A stretch of DNA of 64,000 nucleotides from Staphylococcus aureus (GCF_001027105.1 NZ_CP011526.1:1054001-1118000); one strand, 5' to 3'; shown: positions 22,560-33,776, numbered from the stretch's first letter. Notes: generated by a model from the letters alone, not told the origin. Made by a program: numbers and translations.

Positions 22560-23654
22560 TTGGAACCGTTATTATCATTAAAATCAGTTAGTAAAAGCTA
22601 TGATGATCTTAATATCTTAGATGACATAGATATTGATATTGAATCAGGATACTTTTATACATTATTAGGTCCTTCAGGTTGTGGTAAAACAACAATTTTA
22701 AAATTAATTGCAGGGTTTGAATATCCTGACAGTGGTGAAGTGATTTATCAAAACAAACCAATTGGTAATTTACCACCAAATAAACGTAAAGTGAATACAG
22801 TCTTTCAAGATTATGCATTATTTCCACACTTAAACGTCTATGATAATATCGCTTTTGGTTTGAAATTAAAAAAATTATCAAAAACCGAAATTGATCAAAA
22901 AGTAACTGAGGCATTAAAATTAGTAAAACTTTCAGGTTATGAAAAAAGAAATATTAATGAAATGAGTGGCGGACAAAAGCAACGTGTTGCAATTGCACGT
23001 GCTATCGTAAATGAACCAGAAATATTATTGTTAGATGAATCTTTATCCGCATTAGATTTGAAATTGCGTACTGAAATGCAATATGAATTACGAGAATTGC
23101 AATCTAGATTAGGTATTACATTTATATTTGTAACACATGATCAAGAAGAAGCGTTAGCATTAAGTGACTTTCTTTTTGTATTAAAAGATGGGAAAATTCA
23201 ACAATTTGGCACACCAACAGATATATATGACGAACCAGTGAATCGATTTGTAGCTGATTTTATTGGAGAATCTAATATTGTTGAAGGGCGCATGGTTAGA
23301 GATTATGTCGTGAATATTTATGGGCAAGATTTCGAATGTGTCGATATGGGTATTCCTGAAAATAAAAAAGTAGAAGTCGTTATTCGACCAGAAGATATAT
23401 CATTAATCAAAGCTGAAGAAGGATTATTTAAAGCAACTGTTGATTCTATGTTATTTAGAGGGGTCCACTATGAAATATGTTGTATAGACAATAAAGGTTA
23501 TGAATGGGTAATACAAACGACTAAAAAAGCTGAAGTAGGCAGTGAAGTTGGTCTTTATTTTGATCCTGAAGCCATTCATATTATGGTTCCTGGAGAAACA
23601 GAAGAAGAATTTGATAAACGTATTGAAAGCTATGAGGAAGTAGACAATGCGTAA
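22560..23654 (+). CDS. potA: Spermidine/putrescine-type ABC transporter ATP-binding protein
   Basis: A 364-residue ATPase. Walker A is [11 protein letters not shown] near 38, the signature [15 protein letters not shown] near 138 and Walker [13 protein letters not shown] near 160, with the switch His in FVTHDQEE. The C-terminal TOBE-type regulatory domain spans about 240-350. The start is TTG with GGGGGGATC upstream. It overlaps potB by eight bases. Confidence 0.94.
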   Translation: MEPLLSLKSVSKSYDDLNILDDIDIDIESGYFYTLLGPSGCGKTTILKLIAGFEYPDSGEVIYQNKPIGNLPPNKRKVNTVFQDYALFPHLNVYDNIAFGLKLKKLSKTEIDQKVTEALKLVKLSGYEKRNINEMSGGQKQRVAIARAIVNEPEILLLDESLSALDLKLRTEMQYELRELQSRLGITFIFVTHDQEEALALSDFLFVLKDGKIQQFGTPTDIYDEPVNRFVADFIGESNIVEGRMVRDYVVNIYGQDFECVDMGIPENKKVEVVIRPEDISLIKAEEGLFKATVDSMLFRGVHYEICCIDNKGYEWVIQTTKKAEVGSEVGLYFDPEAIHIMVPGETEEEFDKRIESYEEVDNA

Positions 23655-24444
23655 TACTAATAAATTTCTCTTAATCCCGTATTTACTATGGATGGTTATA
23701 TTTATTATTGTACCAGTTGTATTACTCATTTATTTTTCATTTTTAGATATCAATGGACATTTTAGTTTCACGAATTATCAACAAATTTTTACTACAAAAT
23801 ATTTGAAAATGTTTGCATATTCAATTTTATATGCCGCTTCAATAACAATTATTACCTTGACTATCAGTTATCCAGCTGCCTATTATATTACTCGTTCGAA
23901 ATTTCAAAATATCTTATTAATGATAATGATTATTCCAACATGGATAAATTTATTGTTAAAGACATATGCTTTTATAGGTTTATTAAGTCATGATGGCGTG
24001 ATTAATCAATTTTTCCACTTATTTAATTTACCATCATTCAATTTGTTATTTACAACTGGTGCGTTTTTAGTAGTGGCAAGTTACATTTATATACCATTTA
24101 TGATTTTACCTATATTTAATAGCATGAAAGCAATTCCTAATAATTTATTGCAGGCCTCAAGTGATTTAGGTGCCAGTCCTTTCTATACTTTTAGAAAAGT
24201 AATCATGCCGTTAACAAAAGAAGGTGTTATGACTGGGATTCAAGTAACCTTTATTCCATCACTTTCATTATTTATGATTACAAGATTAATTGCAGGTAAT
24301 AAAGTCATAAATATAGGTACGGCAATAGAGGAACAATTTTTAACAATTCAAAATTATGGTATGGGATCAACTATAGCTATATTCTTAATTGTATTTATGG
24401 CATTCATTTTAATCATTACAAAATCATCTAATGGGAGAGGGTGA
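23647..24444 (+). CDS. potB: Spermidine/putrescine-type ABC transporter permease PotB
   Basis: A 265-residue inner-membrane permease with about six helices. The EAA loop that contacts the ATPase reads [19 protein letters not shown] near 175. The start overlaps the potA end and the stop overlaps the region before potC, so translation is coupled throughout the operon. Confidence 0.93.
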   Translation: MRNTNKFLLIPYLLWMVIFIIVPVVLLIYFSFLDINGHFSFTNYQQIFTTKYLKMFAYSILYAASITIITLTISYPAAYYITRSKFQNILLMIMIIPTWINLLLKTYAFIGLLSHDGVINQFFHLFNLPSFNLLFTTGAFLVVASYIYIPFMILPIFNSMKAIPNNLLQASSDLGASPFYTFRKVIMPLTKEGVMTGIQVTFIPSLSLFMITRLIAGNKVINIGTAIEEQFLTIQNYGMGSTIAIFLIVFMAFILIITKSSNGRG

Positions 24445-24449
24445 ATCAT

Positions 24450-25259
24450 ATGAAATGGTATGGAAAGCTGTATATCGGGATACTTTTAGCGATTTTATAC
24501 ATCCCAATATTCTTTTTAATGTTCTATTCATTCAATTCGGCTGGTAATATGATTCACTTTGAACATTTTACATTAGAGCATTATCAATCATTATTTCAAA
24601 ATGATCATTTAATGTCGGTCATTTTTAATACGATAGCTGTAGCACTTTTAGCAGCCTCAATTTCTACAGTTATTGGTACATTTGGTGCCATTGCTATTTA
24701 TTATTTAAGAAATAAAAAGTTTAAAGTAACTTTACTAACATTGAATAATGTCTTGATGGTATCATCCGACGTTGTCATAGGTGCATCATTCTTAATTATG
24801 TTTACAACGATTGGCCATTTTACTGGTCTTGGTTTAGGATTTTGGACAGTTCTAATATCTCATATTGCATTTTGCATACCTATAGTTGTGATTATCGTCT
24901 TACCACAACTGTATGAAATGAATAATAATATGTTAAATGCTGCAAGAGATTTAGGAGCGACTGAACCACAATTATTAAGCAACATTATTATTCCTAATAT
25001 TTTACCTTCTATTATAGGAGGATTCTTTATGGCTTTAACTTATTCACTAGACGATTTCACAGTAAGTTTCTTCGTTACTGGTAATGGCTTTAGTGTGTTA
25101 TCAGTTGAAGTTTATGCTATGGCGAGAAAAGGAATTAGTATGGAAATTAATGCGATTTCAACATTATTGTTTGCTGTTATTGTATTAGGAATACTAGGAT
25201 ATTATTTGATTCAATACGTGATAAATAAGAAAAAACTAATCAAGCGAGGTGTAAAATAA
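24450..25259 (+). CDS. potC: Spermidine/putrescine-type ABC transporter permease PotC
   Basis: A 269-residue second permease with about six helices and the EAA loop AARDLGATEPQLLSNIIIP near 175. I chose the ATG at 24450 because GAGGGTGA lies seven bases before it; a GTG at 24441, overlapping the potB stop, would add three residues. The stop TAA shares its last base with the potD start. Confidence 0.92.
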   Translation: MKWYGKLYIGILLAILYIPIFFLMFYSFNSAGNMIHFEHFTLEHYQSLFQNDHLMSVIFNTIAVALLAASISTVIGTFGAIAIYYLRNKKFKVTLLTLNNVLMVSSDVVIGASFLIMFTTIGHFTGLGLGFWTVLISHIAFCIPIVVIIVLPQLYEMNNNMLNAARDLGATEPQLLSNIIIPNILPSIIGGFFMALTYSLDDFTVSFFVTGNGFSVLSVEVYAMARKGISMEINAISTLLFAVIVLGILGYYLIQYVINKKKLIKRGVK

Positions 25260-26332
25260 TGAAACGATTTTTACAACTCATTATAGGTGCATTAGTTGTG
25301 GGTATGCTTTGTCTTACTTTAAGTCATTGGTTTAAATCTAAAGAACAAGTGCATACAAATCAAAAAATTTACGTATACAATTGGGGCGAATATATTGATC
25401 CAGAGTTAATTAAGAAATTTGAAAAAGAAACTGGCATTCAAGTCGTTTATGAAACTTTCGATTCAAATGAAGCGATGGAAGCCAAAATTCGCAATGGCGG
25501 TACACATTATGATGTTGCTTTTCCTAGTGAATATACAGTTCAAAAATTGAAAAGAGATCATTTATTGTTACCAATAGATCATAATAAGGTACCTAATATT
25601 AAAAATTTAGATTCAGATTATATGAATATGTCATTTGATAGAGGCAATAAATATTCTTTACCTTATTTCTTTGGAACTGTAGGTATTTTATATAATAAAG
25701 AAAAGTATCCAAATGAATCATTTGATAGTTGGAAGTCATTGTATAATCCTAAATTTAAAAACCAAATTTTACTAGTTGACGGTGCTAGAGAGATTATAGG
25801 CATGAGTTTGAATAAACTTGGGTATAATCTTAATGACCGTAATTCGCACCATTTAAAAGAAGCAGAGCGAGATTTAACCAAACTAGCACCACAAGTAAGA
25901 GGTGTCGTAGGTGATGAAATTACCATGATGCTTCAACAAAATGAAGGTAACATAGCGGTTGTTTGGAGTGGTGTTGCAGCACCTCTAGTGCAAGAAGGGG
26001 ATAAATATAATTATGTTATTCCTAAAGAAGGATCGAATTTATGGTTCGACAATATGGTAATTCCAAAAACGGCACAAAATAAAGAGGGTGCATATAAATT
26101 TATGAATTTTTTATTAGATGCTAAAAATAACAAGCAAAATACAGAATTCGTAGGCTATGCAACGCCAAACAAGGCTGCTCGACAATTGTTGCCTAAAGAG
26201 ATTAAAGACGACCATCGTTTTTATCCGACTAAGAAAGAGCAAGAACGCCTTGAAGTTTATAAAGATTTAGGACCTGAAGTTTTAAGTGAATACAATGAAA
26301 ACTTTTTGAATTTCAAAATGTCATTAAAATAA
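25259..26332 (+). CDS. potD: Spermidine/putrescine-type extracellular substrate-binding protein PotD
   Basis: A 357-residue solute-binding protein. After one hydrophobic N-terminal segment (about 5-26) comes VYNWGEYIDPELIKKFEKET, characteristic of PotD/PotF proteins. Other family landmarks are the DVAFPSEYTV segment near 85 and VVWSGVAAPL near 235. No proper lipobox is present: the only early cysteine sits in GMLC, with Leu rather than Ala/Gly/Ser before it. The protein may be anchored by an uncleaved helix. The ligand could be polyamine or another cation. Confidence 0.92.
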   Translation: MKRFLQLIIGALVVGMLCLTLSHWFKSKEQVHTNQKIYVYNWGEYIDPELIKKFEKETGIQVVYETFDSNEAMEAKIRNGGTHYDVAFPSEYTVQKLKRDHLLLPIDHNKVPNIKNLDSDYMNMSFDRGNKYSLPYFFGTVGILYNKEKYPNESFDSWKSLYNPKFKNQILLVDGAREIIGMSLNKLGYNLNDRNSHHLKEAERDLTKLAPQVRGVVGDEITMMLQQNEGNIAVVWSGVAAPLVQEGDKYNYVIPKEGSNLWFDNMVIPKTAQNKEGAYKFMNFLLDAKNNKQNTEFVGYATPNKAARQLLPKEIKDDHRFYPTKKEQERLEVYKDLGPEVLSEYNENFLNFKMSLK

Positions 26333-26405
26333 AATCATAAATAGTAGTTATTTACTGTATATTTAGTTATAATAACGGGATAAGTACTATAAGGAGTTGT
26401 AACGA

Positions 26406-27425
26406 ATGACTGGAGAACAATTTACTCAAATTAAACGTCCAGTAAGTAGATTAACTGAAAAAGTTCTAGGTTGGTTATGTTGGGTGATGTTATTAGTGCT
26501 TACTGTCATTACGATGTTTATAGCACTTGTTTCATTCAGTAATAACACATCGATTGCTAATCTTGAAAATACATTAAACAATAATGCATTTATCCAGCAA
26601 TTATTAGCTGGAAATGGCTATAATACAACACAATTTGTAATATGGTTACAAAATGGTATATGGGCTATTATCGTTTACTTTATTGTTTGTTTGTTGATTT
26701 CATTTTTAGCTCTCATATCTATGAATATAAGAATCTTGTCAGGTTTCTTATTCTTAATATCAGCAATTGTAACGATTCCTTTAGTTTTACTTATCGTTAC
26801 TTTAATCATTCCGATATTATTCTTTATTATTGCGATGATGCTATTTATAAGAAAAGATAAAGTTGAAATGGTTGCGCCACAATATTATGAAGAGTATAAC
26901 GGACCGATTTATGATTATCGTGAACCTGTGTATGAGCGCCCCCAACCGAAAGATGATTATTATGATGTGCCTAAATATGAAAAAGAATTGGATAAATCAA
27001 ATACTGTATATGATCAAGAACAGGAAAGAGATAAATATGATCAATTTCCTAAACGTGCAGTTGAAAGTGAATATAATCATGATGAGCGCACTGAGGAAGA
27101 ACCATCAGTATTATCCAGACAGGCTAAATACAAACAAAAAAGTACTGAAGAACTAGGTATTGAAGATGATGGTTATTATGCAGAACCTGAAGTTGATCCA
27201 AAAGAATTGAAAGCACAACAAAAGCGAGAAAAAGCTGAAATTAAAGCTAAGAAAAAAGAAAAACGTAAAGCTTATAACCAACGAATGAAAGAACGTAGGA
27301 AAAATCAACCTAGCGCAGTTAGTCAACGTCGAATGAATTTTGAAGAGCGACGTCAAATTTACAACAATGATATTTCTGAAGAACGCAATTCAAGTGAAGT
27401 TAAGGACAAAAAAGAGCAAGAATAA
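26406..27425 (+). CDS. auxB: Membrane protein with long charged tail, AuxB
   Basis: 339 residues. Three to four hydrophobic helices lie in residues 20-150. A cytoplasmic tail of about 190 residues follows, first Tyr/Pro/Asp-rich, then strongly basic with KKKEKRKAYNQRMKERRKNQ and a probable coiled coil. Its position immediately after potD matches the S. aureus gene named auxB, reported with auxA to stabilise lipoteichoic acid and affect beta-lactam resistance. The ribosome site is AAGGAGTTG. The name is recalled from gene order; the activity is unknown. Confidence 0.72.
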   Translation: MTGEQFTQIKRPVSRLTEKVLGWLCWVMLLVLTVITMFIALVSFSNNTSIANLENTLNNNAFIQQLLAGNGYNTTQFVIWLQNGIWAIIVYFIVCLLISFLALISMNIRILSGFLFLISAIVTIPLVLLIVTLIIPILFFIIAMMLFIRKDKVEMVAPQYYEEYNGPIYDYREPVYERPQPKDDYYDVPKYEKELDKSNTVYDQEQERDKYDQFPKRAVESEYNHDERTEEEPSVLSRQAKYKQKSTEELGIEDDGYYAEPEVDPKELKAQQKREKAEIKAKKKEKRKAYNQRMKERRKNQPSAVSQRRMNFEERRQIYNNDISEERNSSEVKDKKEQE

Positions 27426-27436
27426 ATATTGATGAT

Positions 27437-27484
27437 ACCCAGATTAGTAAGCAGAGGTCTTTTGCTTATTAATCTGGGTTTTTA
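27437..27484 (+). terminator. auxB terminator
   Basis: ACCCAGATTA and TAAGCA pair with TGCTTA and TAATCTGGGT, followed by TTTTT. Confidence 0.92.
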
Positions 27485-27707
27485 TATGAGGTTAATTATC
27501 GATAACGTTTAATTAAAGTGTTTAGGTGTCATAATTTTAAATGACGATTTCTCATTACTATACACCTAAATTATCATCAATCTGAATTCAGATGTTTATT
27601 ATAAAAATTAGATGAAAAATATGTTAATATACAAGTAATTTAATGTGCGTATATCTATAGGCTCGTAGTATACTTATTAAAATATTAAACAAAGAAAGGA
27701 TTTTAAG

Positions 27708-28127
27708 ATGAATAGAAAACCTGAATTAATCATGGCTTGGATTGCAAATAGTATTAGTATTATTTATTTATTAGTTATGGGGCTATCCTATTTTTCTTTA
27801 AAAAGTGGTAATGCATCACAACGTGAAGAATTAGCGAAGCAATTATCTCAGAACGGTGGCAAGGTTTCTTTAGATATGCTTCAGACAACAATGGGTGCAT
27901 TAGCAATTATTTTATTAATTTCAACACTTTATGGTATATTTGCGACAATTTGTATTAAAGGACGTAGAAAATTATCGATTATACTTTTTGTTATCGCGAT
28001 AATTGTAAGTTTGATGGCTCTTAATTTAATTGTAATTGTCTTATGGGTTATCGTGATGATTATGTTGATTTCTAAAAAAGAATCAAAAGAAACAACACAT
28101 AAGGACGATGAGTATATTTATCATTAA
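27708..28127 (+). CDS. DUF4064 family small membrane protein
   Basis: 139 residues with an N-terminal helix (about 9-30), a short extracytoplasmic or loop region rich in Gln/Glu, and two further helices at about 62-85 and 92-122, followed by a charged tail. The opening MNRKPELIMAWIANSISI fits DUF4064. The ribosome site AGAAAGGA precedes the ATG. The function is unknown. In the 282-base gap before it an inverted repeat TTTAGGTGT/ACACCTAAA lies at about 27520-27573. Confidence 0.8.
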   Translation: MNRKPELIMAWIANSISIIYLLVMGLSYFSLKSGNASQREELAKQLSQNGGKVSLDMLQTTMGALAIILLISTLYGIFATICIKGRRKLSIILFVIAIIVSLMALNLIVIVLWVIVMIMLISKKESKETTHKDDEYIYH

Positions 28128-28144
28128 TATGTTCATAGCAAAAG

Positions 28145-28208
28145 AAAAACCATTAAAATGTTAAGTTGTTAATTATTAGATACAACCAACATTTTAATGG
28201 TTTTATTT
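28145..28208. terminator. Bidirectional terminator DUF4064/mntH
   Basis: AAAAACCATTAAAATGTT pairs with AACATTTTAATGGTTTT. It has T runs on both strands and lies between convergent genes. Confidence 0.92.
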
Positions 28209-29561
28209 TTAACTTTGTAGTTCTTGGAATGTTTGAACGATTAAATAGACATTTAAAATACTTAGAATAATAATAAGTGTCCATGAAATGATATTAACCC
28301 ATGTTTTATTATAGAAAGGTCCCATCAAGTCTTTATTACTAGTAGCCAATTGTAATGGTATTAAACAGAATGGCAGAGCAATACTTAAAAATACTTGAGA
28401 GAATACAAGTAGTTGCTCAATTTTAGCTGCATTACCTTTAAAAATGATTAAGCATACGATAACAGGAATGACAGCAAGAGAACGTGTAATTAAACGTCTT
28501 AACCAATTTGGTATGTGTAATCTTAAAAATCCTTCCATTACAATTTGTCCTGCTAAAGTACCAGTAATCGTTGAATTTTGACCTGACGCTAATAATGCAA
28601 CTGCAAATAATGTACTCATGATTGCACCCATTGTTGCACCTAGTACAGGTTCAGTTTTTAAGGCGTGATATAAATCATAGAAACCACCTAAATCGTCAGC
28701 ATTTGAGTTGAAAAATAGTGATGCTCCTAACACTAATAATAAGCAATTGACTACAAATGCGATTGATAACTGAATGTTCGAATCTATCGTAGCAAATTTA
28801 ATCGCTTGCGCTTTTTCTTCATTGTTATGTCTTGAGTATGTTCTAGATTGTACAATTGATGAATGTAAGTACAAATTATGAGGCATAATTGTAGCGCCAA
28901 TAATACCTAATGCAATATAGAGAATGCCGTTATTTGTAATGATTTCACTATGTGGTATAAATCCATTTAACACAGCATTCAACTGTGGTGATGAAATATA
29001 GACTTCAAATATAAAGATGAATAACACTGTGAAAATTAATGTACCAACAATAGCTTCAATTTTTCTAAAACCATATTTCATTATAAAAAGTAGTAAAAAT
29101 ACATCAAGTACAGTTATTAGTGCACCGACGATTAAAGGTATGTTAAATAGGAGATTAAGAGCAATAGCACTACCAATAACCTCAGCAATATCTGTAGCGA
29201 TAATTGCTAGTTCTGCAATGATCCAAAAGATTATAGCAATAGGTCTTGATAAATAATGTCGTGTCATTTGAGCTAAGTCCATACCTGTTGCTATTCCTAA
29301 TCTCACTGTCATGCTTTGAAGTAACATTGCTGATAAACTTGAAATAAGAATTACGAATAGCAAAGTATAGCCATATTGGGCGCCACCTTGCATTGATGTT
29401 ATCCAGTTTCCGGGATCCATGTAACCAACAGCGACTAATAACCCAGGTCCAAGAAATGATAAAAATTTCTGTTTATTTGAACTGCGATGATCGAATTTAA
29501 TTGTATTGTTTATTTCGTCTAAACTTAATTGTTCATTTGTTGAATGTCGTTTATTATTCAT
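28209..29561 (-). CDS. mntH: NRAMP-family manganese transporter
   Basis: A 450-residue, eleven-helix proton-coupled divalent metal importer. The metal-binding motif DPGN appears in [11 protein letters not shown] near 50, and the second signature [10 protein letters not shown] near 225 provides the other ligands. Its length is usual. A palindrome of DtxR/MntR type (TTTAGGCCAACCTAAA) lies 50 bases upstream. Manganese is the usual substrate in staphylococci. Confidence 0.94.
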
Positions 29562-29610
29562 TTTGACTCACCTCTACTTCTTATGGACAATATAATAACC
29601 TAATAAAATG

Positions 29611-29626
29611 TTTAGGCCAACCTAAA
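29611..29626 (-). promoter_or_regulatory. MntR/SirR-like operator upstream of mntH
   Basis: TTTAGGCCAACCTAAA is a palindrome (TTTAGG-CCAA-CCTAAA) of the form bound by DtxR-family metal regulators. It sits in the mntH promoter region, consistent with manganese-dependent repression by MntR. This is inferred from motif and location. Confidence 0.7.
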
Positions 29627-29684
29627 TTTATTTTAATTTTTTTAAAAGTATGAATTATTATGTTGAACGTTCGATTTAATATTA

Positions 29685-29725
29685 AGAAAAAAGAGCACGA
29701 AATCATGGATGTGATTAAGTGCTCT
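29685..29725 (-). terminator. Terminator of the UPF0637 gene
   Basis: On the minus strand AGAGCAC pairs with GTGCTCT, followed by TTTTTTCTT. Confidence 0.82.
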
Positions 29726-29744
29726 ATTATTTAAACAAAGTTAT

Positions 29745-30359
29745 TTATGCAGAATAAAATGGTAAGAACTGATCGAAGGTTTCTTCTAAAAATGCAATAA
29801 ATGCTTTGTCACTTTTTAATCTTTTATCTTGTGGTGTGATTGCACGCGCTATAAAGAATTCACCTTTTTTCACATTGATGGCTCTTTGTATCGCTTCTAT
29901 TAAATCATCATCCGTTAAATCTTTAATAAATGGTTTATCAGGTTTCATATGATCTAAGCAAACACGATAATCATCAGGTAATTGTTGAATAGCTTTAAAT
30001 TTTCTTTCAAAAACTTTTGCACGTGTTGCTTTATCTTTTGCTTCATGCATGATTCCAAACATAACAAACAGTTGATCTTCAAACATACCAATTTGGAAAT
30101 GAGGTAACATTTTATAGCCTCTTTTGTTTGTTGCAAAAGCAACCCATGTATCTTTAGGAGGATTCACACTTCTTCTAGCATGCTTTGCTACGTGAGGATA
30201 AAATGTTTCACCAGTTTGACTTGTAAAGAAGTCACTAAAATATTCTCCTAATTCACGGAGTTGTGGTCGTATGTATTCGTTTAAAGCTTCCATTCGTGCG
30301 TCTAAGCCTTCTACGTTGAACGCTTTGAAATCTTTAGGTTTAAATGTATATTTTGTCAT
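29745..30359 (-). CDS. UPF0637 family protein (DUF1054)
   Basis: A 204-residue soluble protein beginning [20 protein letters not shown], recognised as UPF0637. Conserved-looking segments are [20 protein letters not shown] and [31 protein letters not shown] ribosome site precedes the ATG. It is transcribed divergently from suhB. The biochemical function is unknown. Confidence 0.85.
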   Translation of the reverse strand: MTKYTFKPKDFKAFNVEGLDARMEALNEYIRPQLRELGEYFSDFFTSQTGETFYPHVAKHARRSVNPPKDTWVAFATNKRGYKMLPHFQIGMFEDQLFVMFGIMHEAKDKATRAKVFERKFKAIQQLPDDYRVCLDHMKPDKPFIKDLTDDDLIEAIQRAINVKKGEFFIARAITPQDKRLKSDKAFIAFLEETFDQFLPFYSA

Positions 30360-30515
30360 AGAGTACCTCCTGTATAGTGTTTAAAAATATTGTAGCATAT
30401 GTTTTATCAATTGCGGCTTAAGACGCTCTCATTAAAATTAGTATTTTCATTTTTATCATAAGAAGTTATTTTTATAAAATGTTGATGTATAATAAAGATG
30501 TTAGGAGATGATGTT

Positions 30516-31343
30516 ATGGCACTTTATGGATTTGCCCAAGGACTTATTCAAGAAGCAGGAATTAGAATTAAACAATTGATGGAGCAAAATTTAACAATTG
30601 AAACAAAGTCAAATCCGAATGACCTTGTTACAAATGTAGATAAAGCAACAGAAGATTTCATTTTTGATACAATTTTAGAAACATATCCCAATCATCAAGT
30701 ATTAGGTGAAGAAGGGCATGGTCATGACATCGATACTTCCAAAGGTACGGTATGGATTGTTGACCCAATAGACGGTACATTGAATTTTGTTCATCAACAA
30801 GAAAATTTCGCAATTTCAATTGGTATTTATATCGATGGTAAACCTTATGCAGGTTTTGTATATGATGTTATGGCTGATGTCTTATATCATGCTAAAGTAG
30901 GGGAAGGTGCATATCGTGGTAGCCAACCCTTGAAACCATTGAATGATTCTAATCTAAGACAAAGCATTATTGGGATCAATCCGAACTGGTTAACTAAACC
31001 AATTTTAGGAGAAATCTTTAAAGAAATTGTTAATGATTCTAGAAGTGCAAGGGCATATGGTAGTGCAGCGCTTGAAATCGTTTCAGTTGCTACAGGTAAT
31101 TTAGAAGCATATATGACGCCAAGACTTCAACCATGGGATTTTGCTGGCGGATTGGTTATTTTATATGAAGTAAATGGACAAGCTTCCAATTTACTAGGAG
31201 AACAATTAACAATTAGTGGTCCAAATTCAATCTTAGTTGGAAATCGTGGTCTCCATCAAGAAATTAGCAATGATTATTTAGAGCCCCACCATGATGCGTT
31301 AATACAATTACATGAACAACGATTTAAAAGAAAATCAAAATAA
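30516..31343 (+). CDS. suhB: Inositol monophosphatase family protein
   Basis: A 275-residue metal-dependent phosphatase of the IMPase/FIG superfamily. The metal-binding motifs are GEEGHG near 71 and WIVDPIDGTLNFVH near 85, with the second signature PWDFAGGLVI near 205. The ATG at 30516 follows TTAGGAGATGATG; an in-frame ATG at 30498 lies before that site and is rejected. Substrates in staphylococci may include inositol phosphates, NADP or other sugar phosphates; sequence alone cannot tell. Confidence 0.88.
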   Translation: MALYGFAQGLIQEAGIRIKQLMEQNLTIETKSNPNDLVTNVDKATEDFIFDTILETYPNHQVLGEEGHGHDIDTSKGTVWIVDPIDGTLNFVHQQENFAISIGIYIDGKPYAGFVYDVMADVLYHAKVGEGAYRGSQPLKPLNDSNLRQSIIGINPNWLTKPILGEIFKEIVNDSRSARAYGSAALEIVSVATGNLEAYMTPRLQPWDFAGGLVILYEVNGQASNLLGEQLTISGPNSILVGNRGLHQEISNDYLEPHHDALIQLHEQRFKRKSK

Positions 31344-31348
31344 TTACC

Positions 31349-31396
31349 AAAAGCGTAATATGTAGTCCTAACAATTAGGTAACATATTACGCTTTT
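31349..31396 (+). terminator. suhB terminator
   Basis: AAAAGCGTAATATGT pairs with ACATATTACGCTTTT; the T tract is short. Confidence 0.85.
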
Positions 31397-31410
31397 ATAC
31401 CTTAAATAAT

Positions 31411-31482
31411 AAAAACACGCGCCAATATAAAACCAGTTAAATGTTCATCATGAACATGTGTGGTCTTAAATCAACGCGTGTT
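31411..31482 (-). terminator. Terminator of the DUF5325 gene
   Basis: AACACGCG pairs with CGCGTGTT, with an inner ATGTTCAT/ATGAACAT hairpin. T residues follow the stem on the minus strand. Confidence 0.78.
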
Positions 31483-31496
31483 ATTGTCGATATAAC

Positions 31497-31688
31497 TTAT
31501 AGCCAATCGTTTTCTCGATATTTTTTCTTTGTAGTAAATCCAATTCCAAAGGTTGCAACGAGTAATATAAATGTTAAAATCATCATTGGTACATTTGATG
31601 CACCAACAGCAAAACTAAATAATACTAAGAAAACAACAGCTAATATAGAAAATACCCAAAAGATATTTTTAGATTTTTTTTGTTTCAT
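31497..31688 (-). CDS. DUF5325 family small membrane protein (YlaF-like)
   Basis: 63 residues: a basic N-terminus MKQKKSKN, two hydrophobic helices (about 9-28 and 33-51), and a basic tail TKKKYREN. Neighbouring typA matches the Bacillus ylaF-typA arrangement, although here it points the other way. The ribosome site GGTGGGGATAGG precedes the ATG. The role is unknown. Confidence 0.82.
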   Translation of the reverse strand: MKQKKSKNIFWVFSILAVVFLVLFSFAVGASNVPMMILTFILLVATFGIGFTTKKKYRENDWL

Positions 31689-31789
31689 CCTATCCCCACC
31701 TTTTGCTTATCTTTTCTCAATTATATGATATAATAAAAAAGTTGTAATTAAAAGTGGGATTTTACTTAAGAAAGAAGGAAACTATTTAT

Positions 31790-33637
31790 ATGACTAATAA
31801 AAGAGAAGATGTCCGCAATATAGCAATTATTGCTCACGTTGACCATGGTAAAACAACTTTAGTAGATGAGTTGTTAAAACAATCTGGTATATTCAGAGAA
31901 AATGAACATGTCGATGAACGTGCAATGGACTCTAACGATATCGAAAGAGAGCGTGGAATTACGATTCTAGCCAAAAATACGGCTGTTGATTATAAAGGTA
32001 CACGTATTAATATTTTGGATACACCAGGACATGCAGACTTTGGTGGAGAAGTAGAACGTATTATGAAAATGGTTGATGGGGTTGTCTTAGTAGTAGATGC
32101 GTATGAAGGTACAATGCCTCAAACACGTTTTGTACTTAAAAAAGCGCTAGAACAAAACCTGAAACCTGTTGTTGTTGTTAATAAAATTGATAAACCATCA
32201 GCACGTCCAGAGGGTGTTGTAGATGAAGTTTTAGATTTATTTATTGAATTAGAAGCAAACGATGAACAATTAGAATTCCCTGTTGTTTATGCTTCAGCAG
32301 TAAATGGTACAGCTAGCTTAGATCCTGAAAAGCAAGATGATAATTTACAATCATTATATGAAACAATTATTGATTATGTACCAGCTCCAATTGATAACAG
32401 TGATGAGCCATTACAATTCCAAGTAGCATTGTTGGACTACAATGATTATGTTGGACGTATTGGTATTGGTCGTGTATTCAGAGGTAAAATGCGTGTCGGA
32501 GATAATGTATCACTAATTAAATTAGACGGTACAGTGAAAAACTTCCGTGTAACTAAAATCTTTGGTTACTTTGGATTAAAACGTTTAGAAATTGAAGAAG
32601 CACAAGCTGGAGATTTAATTGCTGTTTCAGGTATGGAAGACATTAATGTTGGTGAAACTGTAACACCACATGACCATCAAGAAGCATTGCCAGTTCTACG
32701 TATTGATGAGCCTACTCTTGAAATGACATTTAAAGTTAACAATTCTCCATTTGCTGGCCGTGAAGGTGACTTTGTAACAGCACGTCAAATTCAAGAACGT
32801 TTAAATCAACAATTAGAAACAGATGTATCTTTGAAAGTTTCTAACACAGATTCTCCAGATACATGGGTAGTTGCTGGTCGCGGTGAATTGCATTTATCAA
32901 TCCTTATTGAAAATATGCGTCGTGAAGGTTATGAATTACAAGTTTCAAAACCACAAGTAATTATTAAAGAAATAGATGGTGTAATGTGTGAACCATTTGA
33001 ACGTGTGCAATGTGAAGTGCCACAAGAAAATGCAGGTGCTGTTATTGAATCATTAGGTGCACGTAAAGGTGAAATGGTTGATATGACTACAACTGATAAT
33101 GGACTTACACGTTTAATCTTTAATGTACCGGCTCGTGGTATGATTGGTTATACGACTGAATTTATGTCAATGACAAGAGGTTACGGTATTATTAACCATA
33201 CATTTGAAGAATTTAGACCACGTATTAAAGCACAAATTGGCGGTCGTCGTAATGGTGCATTAATTTCAATGGATCAAGGTTCTGCAAGTACTTATGCCAT
33301 TTTGGGACTTGAAGATAGAGGTGTAAACTTCATGGAACCTGGTACTGAAGTTTATGAAGGTATGATTGTTGGTGAACATAATCGTGAAAATGATTTAACT
33401 GTTAACATCACTAAAACAAAACATCAAACTAACGTACGTTCTGCAACGAAAGACCAAACACAAACAATGAATAGACCGCGTATTCTAACATTGGAAGAAG
33501 CGTTACAATTCATTAATGATGATGAACTTGTTGAGGTTACACCAGAAAGTATACGTTTAAGAAAGAAAATTTTAAACAAAAATGTTCGTGAAAAAGAAGC
33601 AAAGCGTATCAAACAAATGATGCAAGAAAACGAATAA
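31790..33637 (+). CDS. typA: Ribosome-associated translational GTPase TypA/BipA
   Basis: A 615-residue GTPase related to EF-G that binds ribosomes and helps 50S assembly and stress or cold growth. The G motifs are [10 protein letters not shown] (G1), RGITI (G2), [10 protein letters not shown] (G3) and [10 protein letters not shown] (G4). EF-G-like domains II, III and V follow, with the TypA-specific C-terminal domain. The ATG at 31790 has AGAAGGAAA upstream; an earlier in-frame ATG at 31754 would add twelve residues with no ribosome site. Confidence 0.96.
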   Translation: MTNKREDVRNIAIIAHVDHGKTTLVDELLKQSGIFRENEHVDERAMDSNDIERERGITILAKNTAVDYKGTRINILDTPGHADFGGEVERIMKMVDGVVLVVDAYEGTMPQTRFVLKKALEQNLKPVVVVNKIDKPSARPEGVVDEVLDLFIELEANDEQLEFPVVYASAVNGTASLDPEKQDDNLQSLYETIIDYVPAPIDNSDEPLQFQVALLDYNDYVGRIGIGRVFRGKMRVGDNVSLIKLDGTVKNFRVTKIFGYFGLKRLEIEEAQAGDLIAVSGMEDINVGETVTPHDHQEALPVLRIDEPTLEMTFKVNNSPFAGREGDFVTARQIQERLNQQLETDVSLKVSNTDSPDTWVVAGRGELHLSILIENMRREGYELQVSKPQVIIKEIDGVMCEPFERVQCEVPQENAGAVIESLGARKGEMVDMTTTDNGLTRLIFNVPARGMIGYTTEFMSMTRGYGIINHTFEEFRPRIKAQIGGRRNGALISMDQGSASTYAILGLEDRGVNFMEPGTEVYEGMIVGEHNRENDLTVNITKTKHQTNVRSATKDQTQTMNRPRILTLEEALQFINDDELVEVTPESIRLRKKILNKNVREKEAKRIKQMMQENE

Positions 33638-33648
33638 TTTAACATAAT

Positions 33649-33690
33649 AAAAGAGAAGCTGAGCGATGAAAGTTGCTTAGCTTCTCTTTT
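33649..33690 (+). terminator. typA terminator
   Basis: AAAGAGAAGCT and AGC pair with GCT and AGCTTCTCTTTT. Confidence 0.9.
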
Positions 33691-33776
33691 GGCATATAAT
33701 ATTTGAAAAAGTGTTTAAATGCTATTATTTCCTGTTACTTTCACATTTTCAAATTTCTAACTTGTTTATTCAGATA

